A stretch of DNA of 64,000 nt from Pseudaeromonas sp963677375 (GTDB taxonomy: Bacteria; Pseudomonadota; Gammaproteobacteria; Enterobacterales; Aeromonadaceae), in assembly GCA_963677375.2 (NCBI GenBank), contig CAXXIF010000003.1:1-64000 (forward strand), given 5' to 3'. Below are positions 23,978 to 30,428 of the stretch, one piece after another (within the stretch, counting starts at the first letter, position 1; each line of letters opens with the position of its first letter). A program made the translations under genes and the position numbers. Under the pieces are notes generated by a model. It was not told the origin of the DNA and made no database searches. It was given only the letters and a program-made list of their open reading frames with translations.

Positions 23978-24517
23978 ATGATGCTGATATTTATCTCTCT
24001 ATTAGCCATTCCGTTACTAGCAGCCGTCACCGGATACGCTCTCGGCCTCGCGGCTATACGCCTGCAGGTGGAAAGTAACCCTCTGGTCGACCAGATCAAT
24101 GAGTTACTCCCCAATGGTCAATGTGGTCAATGCGGTTTCCCCGGCTGCGGCCAGGCGGCACAGGCCATGGTCGACGGCAAAGCCGGACCGGACTGTTGCC
24201 CGCCCGGGGGGAACGCGCTGGCCCAGAAGATCGCGGCCCTGCTCGGTGTCTCGCTGGAAGCTTCGGTCGGCAAAGGACCGCTGCTGGCAGCCATCGATAT
24301 GGATGAATGCGATGGCTGCGGTCGTTGTTTCAAAAAATGTCCGTTCGATGCCATCGTCGGCGCACCACGTCAGTTACATGGTGTCATCGCCGATGCCTGT
24401 ACCGGCTGTGGCCTATGCAGCAATGTGTGTCCTCATGGTGGCATCCATCTCTATCCGGACCCGCTGTTTGCATCCCCACTCACCAAACCCGTAAGCGGAG
24501 GGGCTCATCATGCTTAA
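23978..24517 (+). CDS. rnfB: Rnf electron-transfer subunit RnfB (ferredoxin-like)
   Basis: 179 residues. One N-terminal membrane helix (about 1-25), then a Fe-S domain with the four-cysteine motif NGQCGQCGFPGCGQ...GPDCCPPGG. Two ferredoxin motifs follow, CDGCGRCFKKCPFDAI and CTGCGLCSNVCPHGGI. It accepts or donates electrons at ferredoxin/flavodoxin level and links to RnfC and RnfD. Only two [4Fe-4S] motifs follow the N-terminal cluster, the short proteobacterial form. It starts 12 bp after rnfA and overlaps rnfC by 8 bp. Confidence 0.94.
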   Translation: MMLIFISLLAIPLLAAVTGYALGLAAIRLQVESNPLVDQINELLPNGQCGQCGFPGCGQAAQAMVDGKAGPDCCPPGGNALAQKIAALLGVSLEASVGKGPLLAAIDMDECDGCGRCFKKCPFDAIVGAPRQLHGVIADACTGCGLCSNVCPHGGIHLYPDPLFASPLTKPVSGGAHHA

Positions 24518-25952
24518 GGCTCGCCTCAAACCCCATGGCGGCATCCATCCGGACAGTCACAAGCAGCTGACCAGTGAGAAGCCCATCAAGATCCTCGGCA
24601 CCCCGTGGCGATTGATCCTGCCCTTGAAGCAACATGCCGGAGCCCCGGCCCTGCCGGTGGTCGCCGTCGGCGATCAGGTGCTGGCCAACCAACTGCTGGC
24701 CAAAGGGAATGGCCGCTTTTCCATGCCAATCCACAGCCCGCTGGCCGCGACGATCACCGCCATCGACGGTAGCCAGATCACCCTGCGAGTCGCTGCAGAG
24801 CCGCAACGCAGTGCACCGCCCCTGACTCGCGATGCGGACATGCCCGAGCGCGAACAGATGATTGGCATGGTCGAACAGGCCGGAATTGTCGGCATGGGCG
24901 GCGCCATGTTTCCCACCGCCGATAAACTACGCCTCTCCCTGCGCCATGCCATCGACACCCTGATCATCAACGGCAGCGAGTGCGAACCCTATTTAACCTG
25001 TGATGATCGTCTAATGCAGGAGCAGGGGGTGCAGATCCTCGGTGGTATCCGCTACCTGATGCAGATGACGCAGGCCAGCCGCTGCTTCATCGGTATCGAA
25101 TCCAACAAGCCGGATGCCATCTCCGCCATGGAAAGCGTCTGTCGGGACGAGGCGGCCATCGACATCGTCGCCCTGCCGGCCCTGTATCCCATGGGCTCGG
25201 AGAAACAACTCATCGAAGCCGTGACCGGGGTGCAAGTTCCCAGCGGCAAGCTCTCGGCCGATGTGGGTGTATTGGTGCAGAACGTGGCCACCTGTATCGC
25301 CGTGTTCCATGCCCTGCGCTTCGGTCGCCCGCTGACTCACAGGGTTATCACACTCAGTGGCGATGCGCTGGAAGAGCCCACCAATGTATATGCCCCTATC
25401 GGCATGCCCATCAGCGAAATCATCAGCCAGTGCGGAGGCCTCAAGAGCACGCCGGAGCGTATAGTGCTCGGCGGCCCCATGATGGGCAAGGCCATTCACA
25501 ACATTCATGCCCCGGTGACCAAAGGCACTAGCGGCATCTTGCTGCTGACCCGTCAGGAGGTACCACATCCCAGAGCCAGCGCTTGTGTGCGCTGTGGACG
25601 CTGTGTCGCCGCTTGCCCCATGAGTTTGACGCCCCTGGATCTGGTCGGCGCCCTCAAACAGGACAAGCTCGAGGAGGCCAGCACGTTGGGGCTCTCTGAC
25701 TGCCTGCTGTGTGGCTCCTGCGCCTATGTCTGCCCAGCCGCCATTCCACTGACTGAATTTTTTGATTGGGGTAAGCAGAGCCTGCAACGGCAACGCCTGA
25801 GCGAACAAAAATCGACCCGCACCCGTGCCAACGGCGACGCCCGCCGGGAAAGACTCAGCCGTGAAGCGGCCGAGAAGGAAGCGGCCAAGGCCGCTAAGGC
25901 GGCAGCAACCCCTCGCCGTCCACGCCGTCAGACTACGGAGGAAGCATCATGA
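24510..25952 (+). CDS. rnfC: Rnf NADH-binding subunit RnfC
   Basis: 480 residues. The N-terminal GGIHPDSHKQLTSEKPI is conserved in RnfC. The central NADH/FMN-binding Nuo51-like part has GMGGAMFPTADKL and NGSECEPYLTCDDRL. Two ferredoxin motifs follow, CVRCGRCVAACPMSL and CLLCGSCAYVCPAAIP. The C-terminus is a short basic, Ala/Arg/Lys-rich tail (about 435-480) rather than the long repeat tail of E. coli RsxC (740 residues); this shorter form suits nif-type Rnf1. Peripheral cytoplasmic subunit exchanging electrons with NAD(H). Start overlaps rnfB, end overlaps rnfD (ATGA). Confidence 0.94.
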   Translation: MLKARLKPHGGIHPDSHKQLTSEKPIKILGTPWRLILPLKQHAGAPALPVVAVGDQVLANQLLAKGNGRFSMPIHSPLAATITAIDGSQITLRVAAEPQRSAPPLTRDADMPEREQMIGMVEQAGIVGMGGAMFPTADKLRLSLRHAIDTLIINGSECEPYLTCDDRLMQEQGVQILGGIRYLMQMTQASRCFIGIESNKPDAISAMESVCRDEAAIDIVALPALYPMGSEKQLIEAVTGVQVPSGKLSADVGVLVQNVATCIAVFHALRFGRPLTHRVITLSGDALEEPTNVYAPIGMPISEIISQCGGLKSTPERIVLGGPMMGKAIHNIHAPVTKGTSGILLLTRQEVPHPRASACVRCGRCVAACPMSLTPLDLVGALKQDKLEEASTLGLSDCLLCGSCAYVCPAAIPLTEFFDWGKQSLQRQRLSEQKSTRTRANGDARRERLSREAAEKEAAKAAKAAATPRRPRRQTTEEAS

Positions 25953-26923
25953 ATCTGCGCGCACCCCATGCCCACGAAGGGATCTCCATTCCAACCCTGA
26001 TGTTCAAAGTTAATCTGGCCCTGCTGCCGGCGGCCCTGCTTGGCGTGCTGCAGTTTGGTGTCCCGGCGCTGTTCTTGTTGTTGACCTGCCTGGTGACGGC
26101 CCTGCTGTGTGAGTCCGCCTGTCAGCGGCTGAACCCGAACGCCGCCGGTCGATTGAATGACGGCTCGGCGCTGTTGACCGCCCTGCTACTGGCCATGAGC
26201 CTGCCCCCCCACGCCCCATTGTGGCTTGGTGCTCTGGGGACCGGCTTCGCCATCCTGTTCGGTAAACAGATCTACGGTGGGCTGGGCCAGAACCTGTTCA
26301 ACCCGGCCATGCTGGCGCGGGTGGTGTTGCTGATCGCCTTTCCGGTGGAGATGACGCACTGGATCAGCCCCAGCGACCTGTTTGCCGGTCACTGGTACGG
26401 TCTGAACATCGATGGTCTCTCCGGTGCCACCACCCTCGGGCTGCACAAAGAGGGCAAAGACCACTTTGAACTCTGGGCCCATCTCACCGGACTCTCCAGT
26501 GGCAGTCTCGGGGAAACCGCTTCCGTATTGCTGGTGTTGGGGGGGCTCTGGCTGATGCAACAACAGGTCTTCACTTGGCATGTGCCGGTGGCCACCCTGA
26601 TCTGCTGCCTGCTGCCGGGGAGCCTGTTATGGTGGTTTGACGCCAGTGCCATCCCCAGTCCTTTGGCCCAACTGACCAGTGGCGGCTTGCTGCTAGGGGC
26701 CTTCTTCATTGCCACCGATCCGGTCACCAGCCCCACCAGCGCCAAGGGTAAGCTGTGGTTCGGTGCCGGATTGGGCTTTCTCATCTTCGTGATCCGCGCC
26801 TTTGGTAACTTCCCGGAGGGGGTTGCCTTCGCGGTGTTGATCATGAATGCCGCAACCCCGCTCATCGATAACTTCACCCGCCAGACCATCTACGGCAGCC
26901 ATCAAGTGGAGGAAAAAGCATGA
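25949..26923 (+). CDS. rnfD: Rnf membrane flavoprotein subunit RnfD
   Basis: 324 residues, about nine or ten membrane segments. It begins with the family motif RAPHAHEGISIPTLMFKVNLALLPA. The covalent FMN attachment motif S-G-A-T is at DGLSGATTLG (threonine ester-linked FMN). The GKQIYGGLGQNLFNPAML segment is also typical of RnfD/NqrB. It carries electrons through the membrane coupled to ion movement. Start and stop overlap rnfC and rnfG by 4 bp each, giving a tightly coupled operon. Confidence 0.94.
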   Translation: MNLRAPHAHEGISIPTLMFKVNLALLPAALLGVLQFGVPALFLLLTCLVTALLCESACQRLNPNAAGRLNDGSALLTALLLAMSLPPHAPLWLGALGTGFAILFGKQIYGGLGQNLFNPAMLARVVLLIAFPVEMTHWISPSDLFAGHWYGLNIDGLSGATTLGLHKEGKDHFELWAHLTGLSSGSLGETASVLLVLGGLWLMQQQVFTWHVPVATLICCLLPGSLLWWFDASAIPSPLAQLTSGGLLLGAFFIATDPVTSPTSAKGKLWFGAGLGFLIFVIRAFGNFPEGVAFAVLIMNAATPLIDNFTRQTIYGSHQVEEKA

Positions 26924-27567
26924 CCACAACCGGACTCCCGCTGCGCCAGCAACCGCGATTCATGGCCCTGCTGCTGGGCGGCTTCGCCCTGTTAGTCTGT
27001 GGCTCTGTAGCCGTCAGTAGTCGTCTGACGGCACCGCAGATCTTGATGCGACAGCAGGAAGATACCCAACGTCTGCTGGCGCAGGTGCTGCCCAGCTCAC
27101 TGTACGACAACATGCCCAGCCAGGATGAGGTGACCCTGACCCTCGACGGCCAGCCGGTACACTTCTTCCGCGCCCGTCAGGGTGGTCAGGTCAGTGCCAT
27201 TGCCCTGTTCGCCTCCACCCGGGGCTATGGTGGTGAAATCCTGATGCTGCTGGGGATCGATGCTCAGGGCACGCTCACAGGCGTTCGCGTCATCAGCCAC
27301 ACCGAAACCCCAGGCTTGGGTGACAAGATCGACACCGCCAAGAGTGACTGGATACTCGGCTTCAATGGTTTATCACTGCACAAACCTGACGAGAAAGGCT
27401 GGCATGTGAAGAAGGATGGCGGTCAGTTCGACAGCTTCACCGGCGCCACTATCACCCCCCGAGGCGTGGTCAAGGGGATACATGAGAGCCTGCAATTATT
27501 TGCCAAGCACAGTGCCGAGCTGCTCGATCAGTCTCCGGCCAAGCCGACTACCGCAGACGAGGAGTAA
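26920..27567 (+). CDS. rnfG: Rnf FMN-binding subunit RnfG
   Basis: 215 residues. One N-terminal membrane helix (about 15-35) and an extracytoplasmic FMN-binding domain. The covalent FMN threonine lies in the motif SFTGATITPRGVVKGIHE; the upstream SHTETPGLGDKI is also conserved in RnfG/NqrC. It links RnfD to RnfA/E across the periplasmic face. Overlaps rnfD by 4 bp; rnfE starts 3 bp after it. Confidence 0.94.
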   Translation: MTTTGLPLRQQPRFMALLLGGFALLVCGSVAVSSRLTAPQILMRQQEDTQRLLAQVLPSSLYDNMPSQDEVTLTLDGQPVHFFRARQGGQVSAIALFASTRGYGGEILMLLGIDAQGTLTGVRVISHTETPGLGDKIDTAKSDWILGFNGLSLHKPDEKGWHVKKDGGQFDSFTGATITPRGVVKGIHESLQLFAKHSAELLDQSPAKPTTADEE

Positions 27568-27570
27568 GTC

Positions 27571-28161
27571 ATGAATAAGAACCCCTATTGGGAGCTGATG
27601 GCCGATGGCCTGTGGCGCAATAACGTGGTCTTTACCCAGTTACTGGCGCTGTGCCCGCTGATGGCAGTCACCACTACCGCGACCAATGGTCTGGGCATGG
27701 GGCTGGTGACGCTGCTGGTCGTGGTCGCCTCGAACATACTGGTGTCACTGATCCGCAACCTGGTCCCCAACCAGATCCGTATTCCTATTTTCACCCTGCT
27801 CATCGCCTCCCTGGTGACGCTGGTGGATCAGGCGATGAACGCCTGGCTACATGATCTGCACCGGGTACTGGGTCTGTTTATTGCCCTCATAGTCGTCAAC
27901 TGCGCCATCCTTGGCCGGGCCGAGGCCTTCGCCGTCAAGAACCGCCCCCTGGCGGCAGCCGTTGATGGACTAGCCACCGGATTGGGCTTTACGCTGGGTC
28001 TGGTCATCGTCGGCGGCTGCCGAGAGATCCTCGGCAGCGGCACCCTGTTTTCCGGTGCCAGCCTGCTGCTGGGCCCGCACTTTCATTTTATGGAGCTGAC
28101 GCTGTTACCCGGCTATCGCGGCTTCTTGCTGATGATGCTGCCCCGGGAGGCTTCATCATGA
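27571..28161 (+). CDS. rnfE: Rnf integral membrane subunit RnfE, 3' frameshift
   Basis: The 196 residues as sequenced match RnfE: MNKNPYWELMADGLWRNNV, LGLCP-like ALCPLMAVTT, IVVNCAILGRAEAFA, and GGCREILGSGTLF with six membrane helices. The open frame ends abruptly as PREASS at 28161. Inserting one C in the C-run at 28141-28144 restores the family ending LPPGGFIMMGLLLGG, followed by a basic tail to a stop at 28269-28271, about 234 residues, which would overlap the rnfH start as is normal for this operon. I therefore regard the early stop as a probable sequencing error. RnfE pairs with RnfA around a [2Fe-2S] cluster. Confidence 0.88.
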   Translation: MNKNPYWELMADGLWRNNVVFTQLLALCPLMAVTTTATNGLGMGLVTLLVVVASNILVSLIRNLVPNQIRIPIFTLLIASLVTLVDQAMNAWLHDLHRVLGLFIALIVVNCAILGRAEAFAVKNRPLAAAVDGLATGLGFTLGLVIVGGCREILGSGTLFSGASLLLGPHFHFMELTLLPGYRGFLLMMLPREASS

Positions 28162-28258
28162 TGGGCCTGCTGCTGGGTGGCATCCGTTTAGGCAAACGGC
28201 TGACCAGCAAGGCCAACAGCACCGAAACAATAGCGCCAGCGGCTGAAGTTCAGGGAGT

Positions 28259-28531
28259 ATGTCATCTATGAAAATCAGTGTTGCTCATGCCCGCGGCGCC
28301 AAGGGTCATTGGTACCCGCTGGATTTACCAGAGCCGGTGACCGCTCTGGAAGCCCTGCAGGCTTCCCCCCTGTTGAGCCAGTATCCGGATCTTGATCCAG
28401 ATACTCACAAGATCGGCATCTTCGGTAAACCCTGCAAGCCGGAGACCCAGCTGCAAGCCGGAGATCGCGTCGAAATCTACCTGCCCCTGCAACGGGTTGC
28501 CGGAGATGACGACGAGGATGAAGAAGAGTAA
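28259..28531 (+). CDS. rnfH: RnfH (ubiquitin-like RatB/RnfH family)
   Basis: 90 residues from the ATG at 28259 (MSSMKISVAH; the second ATG at 28268 is possible). Small beta-grasp protein with conserved VTALEALQASPLL, KIGIFGKPCKPETQLQAGDRVEIYLPLQ and an acidic tail DDDEDEEE. RnfH closes nif-linked rnf operons and is needed for nitrogen fixation-associated Rnf function in Rhodobacter/Azotobacter; its mechanism is unclear. Followed by a terminator. Confidence 0.92.
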   Translation: MSSMKISVAHARGAKGHWYPLDLPEPVTALEALQASPLLSQYPDLDPDTHKIGIFGKPCKPETQLQAGDRVEIYLPLQRVAGDDDEDEEE

Positions 28532-28543
28532 GCCATCGCATGA

Positions 28544-28578
28544 CGAAGGCTTTTTAGCCGCTGTTGCGGCCTTTTTTT
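28544..28578 (+). terminator. Terminator of rnf operon
   Basis: Stem GCCGC/GCGGC (28557-28561, 28566-28570) with a TGTT loop and a run of seven Ts; an outer AAGGC/GCCTT pairing (28546-28550) can extend it. Confidence 0.85.
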
Positions 28579-28672
28579 GACCTCCGGCTTCAAATATCCG
28601 AATCGGAGCTCAAGTCAGCGGCCGTTGTATGTCCACGGCGCGTTACGACAGGCAATAGTCAGCGGGCACAAA

Positions 28673-28705
28673 CCGGTCCATAAATCCCGGTTAACCCGGT
28701 CCATA
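28673..28705 (+). repeat. Short direct repeat upstream of nhaD-like gene
   Basis: The 10-mer CCGGTCCATA occurs at 28673-28682 and 28696-28705, 23 bp apart start to start (about two helical turns), with GGTTAACC between. It lies just before the ribosome site of the antiporter gene. Could be an operator or chance. Confidence 0.4.
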
Positions 28706-28718
28706 GGGAAAGGAGCAA

Positions 28719-30050
28719 ATGATGAACCACATGATCCATCGTTATTGGCGTACCGCGCTGGTACTTCTGTTGTCACTACTGGCCCCCGGCCTGGCACTGG
28801 CAGCCGACGGCGGTCAGATGCCAACTCCAGGCGGCATCCGTCTGGAATTTATCCTGTTTGCCGCCACCTTGCTCGGTGTCGCCCTGTTTCATCACTACAC
28901 CATGTGGGTCTCGCTGGGTGGTCTCTGTGCCGTCTTGCTGAGCAAGTACCTGTTCCTCGATGATTTTTCTCTAGTGCATCACCTGATCGGCGGTGCCGGA
29001 CAAGAGGGGGAATGGCGCATCCTGCTCAATCTTATTGGCTTGCTGTTCGGTTTCGCCATTCTGGCCAAGCACTTTGAAGAGTCAGAGCTGCCGCAACTGC
29101 TGCCCAAATACCTGCCGGATGACTGGCGGGGTGGCTTCGTGCTGCTGGTGATGATATTTGCCATTAGTTCCTTCCTCGACAACATAGCTGCCGCCATGAT
29201 CGGCGGCGCCATCGCTTTTGTGGTGTTCAACAAACGGGTGCATATCGGCTATCTGGCCGCCATCGTCGCCGCCAGTAATGCCGGAGGTTCGGGCTCTGTA
29301 GTCGGCGACACTACCACCACTCTGATGTGGATCGATGGGGTCAATCCGCTGCATGTACTGCATGCCTATGTGGCCGCCGGGGTGGCATTGGTATTATTCG
29401 GATATGTTGCCTCGCGTCAGCAGGATAAATACCAACGCATCATCAAGGATGCGCCAGTTGGAGTGGTCATCGAATGGCATCGCCTGGCTGTGGTCGGACT
29501 GATATTGGTGATGGCCATTGCCACCAATTACTTCTTCGACTTCCCCGCCCTCGGCGTCTGGGTGGCTATTTTGTTGAGTGCTCTGGTGGTCAAAACGCCC
29601 TGGAGCGAGCTCAAGCATGCCACTGGGGGCACCATATTCCTGATGGGGCTGGTGACCTGTGCCTCCCTGATGCCGGTCGATGAGCTGCCTCCGGCCAGCT
29701 GGCTGACCACCTTCTTCCTCGGTTTCATCTCGGCTGTGTTTGACAACATTCCGCTAACCAAGTTGTGTCTGGAGCAGGGCGGTTACGACTGGGGGGTATT
29801 GGCCTATGCAGTCGGCTTTGGCGGCTCCATGCTGTGGTTTGGCTCCTCCGCCGGGGTTGCCCTCTCCAACATGTACCCGGAATCCCGTTCAGCGGTTCAA
29901 TGGGTCCGCTATGGTTGGCACGTCGCTGCTGCCTATGTGATTGGCTTTTTTGTCATGCTGGCCCTCGCAGGTTGGGCGCCACACGCCCCCCACAAAGGCC
30001 AGTTGGTGGAAACCCCAACCCCAGCGGTGAGCACACCAAGCGCCTCCTGA
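28719..30050 (+). CDS. NhaD/ArsB-type (ion transporter superfamily) Na+/H+ antiporter-like protein
   Basis: 443 residues from the ATG at 28719 with AAGGAG 4 bp upstream. The N-terminal segment ALVLLLSLLAPGLALAADG looks like a cleavable signal, followed by about ten membrane helices. Motifs of the NhaD/ArsB group: SSFLDNIAAAMIGGAIAF in the first half, SNAGGSGSVVGDTTTTLMW, and the inverted counterpart VFDNIPLTKLCLEQG with GFGGSMLWFGSSAGVALSN. The D-N and GDTTTT patterns line the ion path. I infer a Na+/H+ antiporter. It follows the rnf terminator by about 140 bp in the same direction, which makes a sodium-cycle link with Rnf attractive but unproven; citrate or dicarboxylate transport is the alternative. 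Confidence 0.75.
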   Translation: MMNHMIHRYWRTALVLLLSLLAPGLALAADGGQMPTPGGIRLEFILFAATLLGVALFHHYTMWVSLGGLCAVLLSKYLFLDDFSLVHHLIGGAGQEGEWRILLNLIGLLFGFAILAKHFEESELPQLLPKYLPDDWRGGFVLLVMIFAISSFLDNIAAAMIGGAIAFVVFNKRVHIGYLAAIVAASNAGGSGSVVGDTTTTLMWIDGVNPLHVLHAYVAAGVALVLFGYVASRQQDKYQRIIKDAPVGVVIEWHRLAVVGLILVMAIATNYFFDFPALGVWVAILLSALVVKTPWSELKHATGGTIFLMGLVTCASLMPVDELPPASWLTTFFLGFISAVFDNIPLTKLCLEQGGYDWGVLAYAVGFGGSMLWFGSSAGVALSNMYPESRSAVQWVRYGWHVAAAYVIGFFVMLALAGWAPHAPHKGQLVETPTPAVSTPSAS

Positions 30051-30084
30051 GCGGATGGGGCTATGCCACTAATGACAATCCAGA

Positions 30085-30116
30085 CTGAAAGCCCTCTACT
30101 CGCGGAGGGCTTTTTC
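30085..30116 (+). terminator. Terminator of nhaD-like gene
   Basis: A 9-bp stem AAAGCCCTC/GAGGGCTTT (30088-30096, 30105-30113) followed by TTC. Confidence 0.85.
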
Positions 30117-30383
30117 GTTGGTGCTGTCCCAATCATCCAAGTCCTGGCTGCTGGCAAGAGTAGCGGCTAGAAGAGGAGCACCGCCACGCCAAGAGCTGTG
30201 CGCCATTCAATCTATACACGTCAGTCACGACGATGCGACTCTAGGATGCATCAGGCCATGGCTCGAATGGCAGACTCGAAGGTGAGGTCAAATCAGGAAG
30301 GGAGCATAAACACAGGCGCAGGGATGTCTTGCCGCTAGGGATCGGTCATCCAGACGATCGAGATAAGATAAAAACAGCCAAAA
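30117..30383. other. Intergenic stretch between terminators, no gene found
   Basis: About 270 bp between the convergent nhaD-like and glgP terminators. I see no ORF, repeat or RNA that can be supported. Confidence 0.5.
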
Positions 30384-30410
30384 CAAAGGGGACCTGACGG
30401 TCCCCTTGGA
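30384..30410 (-). terminator. Terminator of glgP
   Basis: Stem GGGGACC/GGTCCCC (30388-30394, 30399-30405) with a TGAC loop, followed on the minus strand by TTTGTTTTGG. Confidence 0.8.
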
Positions 30411-30428
30411 TTATAACAACTCGTTTTC

